Source: Microvirga sp. KLBC 81
GTDB taxonomy: Bacteria; Pseudomonadota; Alphaproteobacteria; Rhizobiales; Beijerinckiaceae
Assembly: GCF_003075415.1 (NCBI RefSeq)
Contig: NZ_QDAH01000004.1
Location: forward strand, 124,001-188,000
Length of the DNA: 64,000 nt
Direction of reading: 5' to 3'
Shown: one piece after another, positions 56,614-64,000 of the stretch
Layout of the letters: every line of letters begins with the position of its first letter
Position numbering within the stretch: position 1 is the stretch's first letter
Translations under genes and position numbers: made by a program
The notes under the pieces: generated by a model
The model's input: the letters and a program-made list of their open reading frames with translations, nothing else
Databases searched by the model: none
Told to the model about the DNA's origin: nothing

Positions 56614-56940
56614 TTAGCAGGAGATCAGAAGCGTCGCCGGATACGGATCCCTACAGCTCACAGCGTCGGCTTGATCGTTTTTATCGTGTGTGAAGAGCCG
56701 TCCTGTCTTCGCAATGCATCCTGGTGGAAGCGGGGCAGAACCAACAGGCTTATATCCCATCTGCCGCATCAGGTTTGTGACGAGATAGCCCGCTTGTGCC
56801 GTATCTTCGTTATGCTTGCCATAGTCAGACCCAAGGGCCTCTTTGAGAAGCGAGTCAATGAATGCCAAGGGCGGCAGACCCTGTTTAACAGCCGCGAGAG
56901 CCGCCCGCTTCCCTTCAGGCGAGAAGATGACTTGCTCCAT
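56614..56940 (-). CDS. Hypothetical protein
   Basis: 108 residues from an ATG at 56940. Helical and charged at the N-terminus (FSPEGKRAALAAVKQGLPP), then LLKEALGSDYGKHNEDTA and a Cys-containing end (PPGCIAKTG, VSCRDP). A longer frame to 57225 overlaps a rightward small membrane gene and is less likely. No strong ribosome-binding site was found. Function unknown. Confidence 0.45.
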   Translation of the reverse strand: MEQVIFSPEGKRAALAAVKQGLPPLAFIDSLLKEALGSDYGKHNEDTAQAGYLVTNLMRQMGYKPVGSAPLPPGCIAKTGRLFTHDKNDQADAVSCRDPYPATLLISC

Positions 56941-57114
56941 GACCTTTGAGATAAGACCAGTGTGGCAATGGCGATCGTTCTCGAACTTCGCGCCGGCTTG
57001 CCAGTTACCTGCGGCCCGCAATTCAAGGGAGTGGGCGGATGCTTGGTACAGCAAAGGAACAATGCAGAACGAAGTGAGAGGAGAAGCGTCATCTAAATGA
57101 AAGGAGAGGTCATC

Positions 57115-57276
57115 ATGGACGCCGCGACCTACTTGGTTACTTACGCTTTCCTCACCAACATCCAGCCTGCTCCTCTCCTGCTGCTGATGGCAATCGCCAT
57201 TCGCTTCGGCTGGAATGTCGCCCATGACATTGGAACCCGCCGTCGCATCGAACAGCGGTTTAACCAGATTATCTGA
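57115..57276 (+). CDS. 53-residue membrane protein
   Basis: Short frame with a strong AAGGAGAGG ribosome-binding site. Sequence starts MDAATYLVTYAFLTNIQPAP and contains one hydrophobic segment (PLLLLMAIAIRFGW) followed by a basic tail (GTRRRIEQRF). Good start and composition favour a real gene. Function unknown. Confidence 0.55.
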   Translation: MDAATYLVTYAFLTNIQPAPLLLLMAIAIRFGWNVAHDIGTRRRIEQRFNQII

Positions 57277-57839
57277 CGAGGCCAGTAACAGACCGGATGT
57301 CTAAGCTGCTGAGGGTGTCGACACGCAATTGCCAGCGCGGCTGGACCCAGGACAGAACAGTGCGATGTCGGATGACACCTGCTCGCGTGTCATCCTCCTC
57401 CGCCCTGTCTAGGTTGTGGGCTGCCCACGCGAGCAGGTGTCATCCGAGGCCGCTGGGCCGCCTCACCCAGTTTTTCTTCAGATACCTACGACTGCCAGCA
57501 CATGGATCGCGCCTGATTCGACCTGATGATTGCGGTGCTTGATGTTGAGACCAGGCGCGGCCATCTGGTGGCGATTCATGCCCTGATCCCGGGCCCGCTC
57601 ATGAGAGGGATATTCTCACAGCCACTACACCGAATGGGGCCGAAGGTGCAGCCCGCCAGTATTGGGGATATCACCATCCGCTCCACGGGCTTCAGCGGTC
57701 CAAACCATCCCAAGTCCTCATGAATCACCAGAGAGCTGGGGGAAGGCGGGGGCGGGAACGGTCAGGTCGATAGCCCCCAAACAAGCCCTGCGTCAGGTCT
57801 GCGCGCCGGTGCTTGAGAGATGATTGGTTTTCGGAGCTT
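57277..57839. other. Region with a 22-bp inverted repeat, no convincing gene
   Basis: Two short frames (57297 and 57526) have no family features. The main structure is the inverted repeat at 57368–57447. Confidence 0.5.
57368..57447. repeat. Perfect 22-bp inverted repeat
   Basis: Arms 57368–57389 and 57426–57447 (TCGGATGACACCTGCTCGCG… and its exact reverse complement) with a 36-base spacer. Not related to repeat families A, B or C. It could be the ends of a tiny mobile element, a binding site pair or an RNA hairpin. Confidence 0.75.
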
Positions 57840-58175
57840 TCAGCAGGCATGAACGCGAACTGTTGCTCCAGAGAGCACGGTGTACGTCCTCGTCGTGCAC
57901 GCAGGGCGCGGGAGTGCATTGATGGCGGGAGGCGCTGCGGCTTCGGGAACAGCCTCCAACGAGGGGTCGAGTGCGCCTGTGACATCAACATCCTGTTGCG
58001 GAGGGAGGGGGAGTTCAGGTTCTGCTTGGGTCGGTGATGAGGCCGCTGTGGCAGGAGGGATGATTGCCTCCATAGGAGGATCGACCCAGAGGCGCCGCTC
58101 CTTGGCAACGGCGTGCAAGGACGGAGTCATCAGACAAAGGAAACACGCCGCAACGGTGCGCAACTTGATCGGCAC
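57840..58175 (-). CDS. Small secreted protein, C-terminal VRVHxC family (paralogue)
   Basis: 111 residues from a GTG at 58175 with AGAGGAG eight bases upstream. Signal peptide (KLRTVAACFLCLMTPSLHA), a Pro/Ala/Glu-rich middle, and a C-terminus with QQDVDVTG, CTTRTYTV and VRVHAC. It shares that end with the protein at 51960, and both are leftward genes in this region. Function unknown. Confidence 0.6.
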   Translation of the reverse strand: MPIKLRTVAACFLCLMTPSLHAVAKERRLWVDPPMEAIIPPATAASSPTQAEPELPLPPQQDVDVTGALDPSLEAVPEAAAPPAINALPRPACTTRTYTVLSGATVRVHAC

Positions 58176-58580
58176 TTTATCAGCTCCTCTAGCGCTATAA
58201 CGTGGTGAGCTGTGCTTCGGTTTCTGCGGCTGTACTATTGTGTCGGCCGGCGGAATAGGCACTTCATCCGCGATGGCATCAGGTCTGCCATATGTTTCGT
58301 AGCGTTTTACTGCAATGGCAACGGCACGCCTGGTTGGCGATCGTCCAGAACTGCGTCGCAGCCTTATAGACCGCGCGAAAACGTCAATTTGTTTTAAGGA
58401 CCAATCGACGGTTGCGCGTTTGTGGCTAGCATGGCTCCTGTCGATCAGGCTGCCACCTCACGCGCCGCTTGCAGGTGCCAGCCCACTTGTGGCTACTCCG
58501 GAAGAAGCCATCGGTCGTCTCGGTGATCGCTTGCGGCCCTCTGACGGCCCGATATGCTATCAGGCATATTGGGGGGCGAA
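58176..58580. other. Gap, nothing recognised
   Basis: Likely promoter DNA for the genes on both sides. No frame with family features. Confidence 0.4.
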
Positions 58581-59552
58581 ATGGATCAGTCGCAGTTCAC
58601 AAATACGGTGTCCAGCATCCAGGCGTCAGGTCGTATCGGGCCCGAGCAAGTCCTGCAGCTGCGTCGGATCATCTACGGCGGCCGGGTTGTGTCAAAGCAG
58701 CACATTGAGGGGCTGTTCACCCTTGATTGCACCTGCTCTGAGAAGAGCGATGCCTGGACCGACCTGTATGCGGAAGCCATCGCCGACTTTCTCGTCGAAC
58801 ATCAGGAGCCTGCGGGCTATGTCGATGACCGAAATGCTGACTGGCTCATCGAGCAGGTCAGTCGGGACGGACGGATTGACACCGCTGCGGAGCTTGAAGC
58901 GGTGATCGGTGTTCTGGAAAAGTCGAAGAAGAGTCCGGAACGGCTGGTGCGCTTCGCCCTTGAGGCCGCGCGCGACACCGTCCTTCAGGGATCGGGACCG
59001 GCGCGCCGCGGCGGAGAATACAAGCCAGGGATCGTCACTGAGGCTGATGTGCAGTTCCTGCGGCGCATTCTCTATGCCTATGGTGGCGATCAGCACATTG
59101 CTGTCTCGCGTGCCGAGGCAGAGGTCCTGTTTGAGATCAACGACGCCACCGCAGAAGCTGAGAACCACCCGGCATGGTCTGATTTGTTCGTCAAAGCTGT
59201 CGCCAACTCCGTGCTGTTCTATTCTGGCTATACCGTCCCGACCCGCGAGGAGGCTCTGCAGCGAGAGCGCTGGCTCGACGAGCCCATAGATGTGGGCTCG
59301 TTCTTCGGACGGATGCTGGAGGGGCTGGCAGGGGTGTTCACTGGCTACCGCGCGCCCGAGGCCCGTGCGAAGGAGACAGGCGTCTGGGGCAAGGCCGAGG
59401 TTCGGCAGGCGGGCCACATCACCGGTGACGAGGCACATTGGCTGAGCGCTCGTCTGCAGCGGGACGGAATGCTGCACGAAAATGAACGGGCTCTGTTGGC
59501 CTTTCTGCGCGACAAGGCGGTTCTGATCGATCCGGCCTTGCAGGTCGCATAG
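58581..59552 (+). CDS. Protein with internal repeats, unknown function
   Basis: 323 residues, acidic, soluble, helical. Two related blocks are visible: LQLRRIIYGGR … DAWTDLYAEAIADFLV … DRNADWLIEQ, and FLRRILYAYGG … HPAWSDLFVKAVANSVLF … QRERWLDEP, with a shorter third block near the C-terminus (DEAHWLSARLQRDG … ERALLAFLRD). The ATG at 58581 has GGGGGG upstream. The repeat resembles tellurite/TerB-like or EF-hand-like helical units but no family is certain. Confidence 0.65.
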   Translation: MDQSQFTNTVSSIQASGRIGPEQVLQLRRIIYGGRVVSKQHIEGLFTLDCTCSEKSDAWTDLYAEAIADFLVEHQEPAGYVDDRNADWLIEQVSRDGRIDTAAELEAVIGVLEKSKKSPERLVRFALEAARDTVLQGSGPARRGGEYKPGIVTEADVQFLRRILYAYGGDQHIAVSRAEAEVLFEINDATAEAENHPAWSDLFVKAVANSVLFYSGYTVPTREEALQRERWLDEPIDVGSFFGRMLEGLAGVFTGYRAPEARAKETGVWGKAEVRQAGHITGDEAHWLSARLQRDGMLHENERALLAFLRDKAVLIDPALQVA

Positions 59553-59889
59553 AGCGGCACGATGGATCAGAATTGCTGTGCAGGCCAGTGACAGTGTGCA
59601 ACCCATGCTGATGCTAGGTTTCTCAGCGTCCCTGCCATCACAGCGAGAAGACAGAGGTGAGCCAGTGCGGCAGCGTAAGGGAGCTCTGTCGCGCTGTACA
59701 ATGGTGCATGGCCATCAAGCGGCCTCAGTGCCCACAATACCGGTACGGCGGAGTGGATCATGGCAGGATGACTTCCTGTGCGGCTACGTCCCGGGCCAGG
59801 GCACAATTGTCACCGACCGATCCCTTTGCGCCGCTTCAAGCCGCCAAGAAATGCGGCAGGAGTGATGTCAATTCTGCTGGGGTGGTGTG
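59553..59889. other. Gap, nothing recognised
   Basis: Short frames only. Confidence 0.4.
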
Positions 59890-60108
59890 ATGCAAACGGC
59901 CATGAATGTCATGGGGGCTCTCTCGCTCGGGGTCTACGCGATCCCCATTCTGTTCATCCTCTGGAAGGTTGTAAGAACACCTCTCCGAAGCTGGCTGCCC
60001 TTCCTGTTTTTGATCGGCCTGATTTTATTGATCCAGGGACTGGGCGAGTTGATTGGCGCCGACACGATGACCACGCTTATGTACTGGCTCGCCGGCTTTA
60101 GGTGGTAG
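59890..60108 (+). CDS. 72-residue membrane protein
   Basis: Two hydrophobic segments (GALSLGVYAIPILFILW and LPFLFLIGLILLIQGLGEL) separated by a basic loop (KVVRTPLRS). A short ATG start follows GGGGTGG. Function unknown. Confidence 0.55.
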   Translation: MQTAMNVMGALSLGVYAIPILFILWKVVRTPLRSWLPFLFLIGLILLIQGLGELIGADTMTTLMYWLAGFRW

Positions 60109-60722
60109 ACGAATTCTGGTCTGGCCGATTTAAGGAAAACATCCAAGATGGGATCCTCTTGATCCCTGCCGATCAGAGGACGTTTGTATAAAGCCCCAGC
60201 GAGAGGCATCTAAGTTGTCCGTGCGGCTGCGGGCAATTGGGCTGCTCCGCATCACGACCAGAAGCTCAACGCAGGTGAAGGTCGCTCAGAAAGTGAGCGG
60301 CACGTCCGGCGCCCGAGACGGGATCGTAGCCCGCGGATGAGCCGACTGATACTGATGGGCGAGGTGCCACCTGAGAGCTGCCCAAGCCCGCGGTCGCTCG
60401 TTGTTTCAGGCGGAGCGCAGGTGCGGATGTTCCAAGAACGGCTGTGTACGTGCCGGAGACGAGAGCGGCTTAATCTTCACAGGAAGCTGGCACTCGCTGT
60501 TCGAGGCGGAACCTCCAAGCCCGCGTTGGCGGCCTCTTGCGGCCTGACCAGATCCGCTTGTCGCCGTCGAAAGCGCGGATAGCAGGAGTTTAGGCAGTGT
60601 GGCATGATTAACTTCTTAAACGAGGGCTCTTTTCAGTGTCTCTTTCGGCGTATTGCATACCCAGTAAGCATTAGGCCATCCGGTCTATGGCTTGCTTAGA
60701 CCGCTCACTGCGTACTCTCGGA
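60109..60722. other. Gap, nothing recognised
   Basis: A frame at 60337 is basic and Cys-rich without family features. The right end leads into the promoter of the LuxR gene. Confidence 0.4.
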
Positions 60723-60750
60723 GGAACGGATTAATAAGACCTTAGTGGTT
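60723..60750 (+). promoter_or_regulatory. Possible EcfG-type stress promoter
   Basis: GGAAC (60723–60727), 19 bases, then GGTT (60747–60750). This approximates the GGAAC…CGTT pattern of general-stress σ(EcfG) promoters in alphaproteobacteria; spacing is at the long end. The LuxR-type gene starts 20 bases downstream. Confidence 0.3.
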
Positions 60751-60769
60751 ACCTCTGGAGGGAGCAGCA

Positions 60770-61537
60770 ATGTCAGCAGAAACTCTCTGTCGCAGCACCG
60801 GTGAAAGCCTCCAGGACGCGAGGGCAGTGAGAAACGTCGGGCAGGCCGTGAAGACAATTCTGTTTGGTCGGAACCCGTTGATCCGCGTAGGGTTCGAACA
60901 TCTCCTCGCTGGGACCTGCTTTGCCGTAGCAGGCGTTGCGTCCGATGACGCCTCCCTGTCGCACTGCTGCTCAGGTGATGCACCTGACTTATTTATCGTC
61001 GATGGCAGTGATCCCTTGCAGCAGGTGATCGAGACGGCTCGTAGCTTGAGGTGTCAGTACCCCGAGGCTCGGATCATGATCGTTGGACACACCTTTGATC
61101 CGAACTTCGTGCGGCAGGGGAGGGATGCAGGGGCTGATGGCTTCTGCCTGTCGACCACGGGGCGTGACGTTCTGATTAAGTCTCTGGAGCTCGCAATGTT
61201 GGGTGAGGCCGTTCTGCCAGCGGCTTTGGTGTCCTCCTTGCTCGATGACCTCCCGGTTCGCTCAGAACCAGGGTTCTTGGATGCCAAGTCGTCCGTGCAG
61301 ACCTCGCCTGATCTGAGAGTGCACAATCTCTCAAACCGGGAGGTCGAGATCCTGAAATGTCTGATGCAGGGAGCCTCCAACAAGATTATTGCCCGGCAGT
61401 TTGACGTCGTAGAGGCTACAGTTAAAGTTCACATCAAGGCCATCTTGAGAAAGATCGGTGCGGCTAACCGCACGCAAGCGGCTATGTGGGCCACGACCCG
61501 CCTGTCGACCGGGAGCAGCGCCGCGATGAGCGCCTGA
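60770..61537 (+). CDS. LuxR-type response regulator with degenerate receiver
   Basis: 255 residues. Receiver-like N-terminal part starts KTILFGRNPLIRVGFEHLL, where the usual acidic pair (VDDHP) is replaced by FGRNP; the phosphorylation Asp may remain in FIVDGSDP. C-terminal LuxR HTH: LSNREVEILKCLMQGASNK … VEATVKVHIKAILRKIG. GGAGG precedes the ATG. It may bind DNA without phosphorylation. No histidine kinase is near. Confidence 0.85.
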   Translation: MSAETLCRSTGESLQDARAVRNVGQAVKTILFGRNPLIRVGFEHLLAGTCFAVAGVASDDASLSHCCSGDAPDLFIVDGSDPLQQVIETARSLRCQYPEARIMIVGHTFDPNFVRQGRDAGADGFCLSTTGRDVLIKSLELAMLGEAVLPAALVSSLLDDLPVRSEPGFLDAKSSVQTSPDLRVHNLSNREVEILKCLMQGASNKIIARQFDVVEATVKVHIKAILRKIGAANRTQAAMWATTRLSTGSSAAMSA

Positions 61538-61932
61538 TCGGCGGATTTTAAACGGGCTGGCGAAGCGGCACAGGTAGACCAACTCACAGCCGCAGAGCCA
61601 TCAGTTCTGGTCGAACGGTGACTTGCTCCAGCCGATCCGGACTGCACCCATGCGGACCTCGGGTGCACCGCCTCGATTCATCATGGGGCCGTTTTAGATA
61701 CGGCAGGCCAGTGCAGGTAAGCGCTTCAGGGGCAGGGACCATACGGGCATGATCCCTCCAGGGGGTGACGGTCAGCCTCCCGGTTTTGAAAGGGCCTGAG
61801 CCACGGTCGTCCAGGCCGCGCCGATCGGTAGGGTAGGGCTCAGCAGATGGCGCCCAGGGTCCCCGTCAGAACCACAGTGCGAACGATGAGGAGCGCGAGT
61901 CGCTCCATGGTGACTGTTTCGACTTCGCTCGT
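61538..61932. other. Gap, nothing recognised
   Basis: Short frames only; no repeat or RNA seen. Confidence 0.4.
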
Positions 61933-62340
61933 CTAATCAGGGAAAGGCAATGGCGGGTCGATTTCCAGAGGAACATGGCCGTCCTGACACGCACCGTCGT
62001 CGGGAAACCCGAGGCGTGCACAAGGACCGGACATAAGAGGGTTTGAGGTTCGCCTATATGCCTCTTCAAGCGCCTCAATCCTCACGACGGGACTGATGGG
62101 CCAGCCAGAGGTAATCAGCCGGATCCGAGGCCGATCGAAGGATGTACTATGGAAGGCGAGGGTGAAATCGGTGGGTTCTGTTCCGATTTCTCTTGAGAGA
62201 TGAGAGATGACAACAGGCTGAGGGGCCAGACCGCATCGTTCGTTTGTCAAGTCGAGGGCAGGCAGGAGGTTTTTGCTGAGAACGCTGGGGCGATCACTGT
62301 GACGCGCGGAGCAGATGATAACCTCCTTGGGATCTAACAT
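61933..62340 (-). CDS. Hypothetical protein
   Basis: 135 codons, divergent from the small membrane gene at 62421. No signal peptide; Pro- and Arg-rich with a possible β-rich centre (DFTLAFHSTSFDRPRIRLIT). No ribosome-binding site or family recognised; it may be a chance frame. Confidence 0.35.
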   Translation of the reverse strand: MLDPKEVIICSARHSDRPSVLSKNLLPALDLTNERCGLAPQPVVISHLSREIGTEPTDFTLAFHSTSFDRPRIRLITSGWPISPVVRIEALEEAYRRTSNPLMSGPCARLGFPDDGACQDGHVPLEIDPPLPFPD

Positions 62341-62420
62341 AGGAATAGACTGTTGACTATTTGTGTGGTGTGCTCAAGTCACACAAAAATCGCTGCTGCT
62401 AGACGAGGGAGGCGTTTCTC

Positions 62421-62594
62421 ATGTGGACCCTGTACGGTTCGATCGCGATTGGCGGGGTGCTTCTGGCGTTCGCTCCGCCCAAGGATGTGGTGGAGCAGAA
62501 GAGTGTCGCCCACGAGGTGGCCTTCATGCTCACGTGGCCCTTCTACCTCCTGCTCGATATTTTCGTGCAGTCCAGGCGCAGGAGACGTCCATAG
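62421..62594 (+). CDS. 57-residue membrane protein
   Basis: Short gene with a GGAGG ribosome-binding site eight bases upstream. Two hydrophobic segments (TLYGSIAIGGVLLAFAPP and VAFMLTWPFYLLLDIFV) and a strongly basic end (QSRRRRRP). Resembles many phage- or island-borne small membrane proteins. Function unknown. Confidence 0.55.
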   Translation: MWTLYGSIAIGGVLLAFAPPKDVVEQKSVAHEVAFMLTWPFYLLLDIFVQSRRRRRP

Positions 62595-62802
62595 CCTCGG
62601 AAGGTCCAGAGGCGATCACACGTTCTGGCGATCGATTGCAGTGGCTGACTTGCGCGCGTAGCGCAAGTCGTGCGGATGCCAGTGAGCGGGACATTGCCGG
62701 CCGTTAGCACTCCAGCCCGTGTCCGGAAAGGACGGCTCTCCGGCCACTGCATACACCATAGGTCTAAGTCGCATTCAGGGTGCCGGGTCGCCTCATCATG
62801 AT

Positions 62803-63447
62803 TTAGGTCCCCACGCCTGGTGGTCCGAACGACTCGCTCGTCAGCCGCGTCGTGGCTGGGGTGTAGAACCCATCGGGCTGGCCGCTGCACTCAGGGGGTG
62901 GGGGTGGGTTGATGAAAGCCGGAATGAAGCCGTCGAGGAACGTGAACTGAAGCCGTTTGCAAATTGTCACCGTGACCCGCACCGGCGGACCGCCGGGCCG
63001 CCCCACGAAGCCAAGGGCGTATTCTGAGGAATCGAACGTCTGATAGGTGACAGTGACCTCGCTGGCTTGCAGGGTGGGAAAGGCCCGTTGCATCTGCGGT
63101 ATGATCTGGGAAAAATCGCAGCCGACGGTTCCTGACTTGCAAATGTAGGATGTGCCGGGGGCAGGCTTGCATCCTCCCGCCACAATCTCGCAGCTCTCTC
63201 CAATGGTATCTGGTACCCACCATCCGATGCTTGCCAGATCTGTTCGAAGAGTTGTGGACACAGGCTGGTTAACGACTGCCCATCGGGCGCCGAGTTGAGC
63301 CGCCTTGGTGGCGGCATTCGCTTGGAACAGAAACAGCCCTATCTCGATGGCCCCCACGGTTAGTAACAGGACAAGCGGGAGCACAATAGCCATTTCGACC
63401 ATTGCCGCGCCCGCCGTGTCGCGAAGCGTCATTCTGATCTGTCGCAT
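62803..63447 (-). CDS. TadE/TadG-like pseudopilin
   Basis: 214 residues. The N-terminus RDTAGAAMVEMAIVLPLVLLL is a pseudopilin-type leader and hydrophobic helix as in TadE; the body has several Cys (GESCEIVAGGCKPAPG, CKSGTVGC) and ends in a Pro/Cys segment. GGGGA lies six bases before the ATG at 63447. TadE/F/G proteins accompany Flp pili, so this may work with the pilin at 53750, although the rest of a tad locus is absent from the window. Confidence 0.8.
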   Translation of the reverse strand: MRQIRMTLRDTAGAAMVEMAIVLPLVLLLTVGAIEIGLFLFQANAATKAAQLGARWAVVNQPVSTTLRTDLASIGWWVPDTIGESCEIVAGGCKPAPGTSYICKSGTVGCDFSQIIPQMQRAFPTLQASEVTVTYQTFDSSEYALGFVGRPGGPPVRVTVTICKRLQFTFLDGFIPAFINPPPPPECSGQPDGFYTPATTRLTSESFGPPGVGT

Positions 63448-64000
63448 TCTGATCCCCAGCACTTTCCACGTAGGAAAGCATGCTCAGAGAGCAGTTTCCA
63501 GCGCACTACCCCATTCGATCAAGAGGCTAATTCTTATGAGGCATTCACGCGACCATCGGGCGTATCAAAGGTGCCACCAGTACATTCCCGACCCGATGGC
63601 ACCCTCCGGCATCGGACGTTACCTCGGGGGATCAGCAGTCAAAAGCATTTTGCCTGAGGACCAGCATTGCCCTAATCAGTCCTGATCCTGAACCAGTGAC
63701 GCTTACGTTCATCCAGTTACAGCATCGGACCCACAAGTGGATTTGCACTTTTGGGGCTCATCCGATGCTTTCTCCTTGAATGAGAGCATCGGCACAGGAG
63801 CTTGCCCGCGTGACCATGTCTTCATTCGCCGACAGCCAGTGCTTTGCGGTTGAGGCGCCTCATCCCCCAAACGGAGCGGGGCACGCCCTGGATTGTTGGG
63901 ACAGTGATCGTTGTGCAGTAACGGAGTGCTGGGTGCTAAGGCCACCTCCTCACTGGATGTAAGCGCGCTGCTGACGTGCATTGAGCGCGCGCCTACGCGA
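63448..64000. other. End of the window, no gene seen
   Basis: Contains a short family B repeat (63721–63791). Frames up to 126 codons exist but show no ribosome-binding sites or family features. Confidence 0.4.
63721..63791. repeat. Palindromic repeat, family B, short copy
   Basis: AGCATCGGACCCACAAGTGG … TTGGGGCTCATCCGATGCT then CTTGAATGAGAGCATCGG. It lacks the GTGCGGAAAAGTGG part. Confidence 0.8.

Noticed and set aside
57297-57723. Two short plus-strand frames after the small membrane gene
   Set aside because: They run across the 22-bp inverted repeat, are very basic and have no start signals.
60337-60582. 81-codon Arg/Cys-rich frame
   Set aside because: Typical of random frames in GC-rich DNA; no ribosome-binding site or pattern.
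63305-63685. 126-codon plus-strand frame at the end
   Set aside because: It lies partly antisense to the TadE-like gene and has no features of its own.

Overview
The window looks like the chromosome of a high-GC alphaproteobacterium of the order Rhizobiales, most like Microvirga or Methylobacterium (Methylobacteriaceae). The basis is the mix of families: an NDUFS4-type complex I subunit, a DUF2865 protein, class II DAHP synthase, the maf–yacG–tRNA-Phe order, and several short palindromic repeat families typical of that group. No rRNA or other marker gene is present, so the genus is an inference.

Positions 1–27.9 kb are ordinary core genome. A tripartite tricarboxylate transporter (tctC-tctB-tctA, the last cut by the window edge) comes first. 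It is followed by an O-antigen ligase-like gene overlapping glutathione reductase, class II DAHP synthase, glutamine-dependent NAD synthetase, gltX, an ABC-2 exporter pair, a DUF2865 protein, VOC and CreA-like proteins, cysS, a GNAT–citramalate synthase pair, a YdcZ-like transporter, a LOG-family protein, a LysM protein, an Atm1-type ABC transporter, psd-pssA, maf and yacG.

Positions 27.8–33.3 kb hold three tRNA genes (Phe, Pro, Arg) and the NDUFS4-like gene, with debris between and after them: a dead tyrosine integrase cut by an IS66-type element, a second copy of the 5' end of that element, an HGG-motif gene, palindromic repeats and a 180-bp AT-rich block.

Positions 33.3–46.3 kb form a compact catabolic and transport locus. 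It has a PotABCD-type ABC importer, a DAO-type amine oxidase, an aldehyde dehydrogenase, a GMC oxidoreductase, a dehalogenase-like HAD protein, a 2-hydroxyacid dehydrogenase, an amidase and a divergent GcvA-type LysR regulator. The set fits uptake and stepwise oxidation of an amine- or amide-containing compound; the substrate is not known.

Positions 46.3–64 kb look like an old genomic island. A 3'-half tRNA-Lys fragment at 47162–47207 may be an attachment-site scar. Beyond it lie sparse genes, many of no recognised family: a lytic transglycosylase, a glycine-rich secreted protein, an Flp-type pilin with an unusual Gly/Asn tail, a TadE-like pseudopilin, two related small secreted proteins ending in the same motif, several very small membrane proteins, an internally repeated protein, and a LuxR-type regulator with a degenerate receiver. 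Between them are decayed WGR, SUKH and sunset-domain genes. The most interesting unexplained theme is this scattered set of secreted and pilin-like proteins with low-complexity tails.
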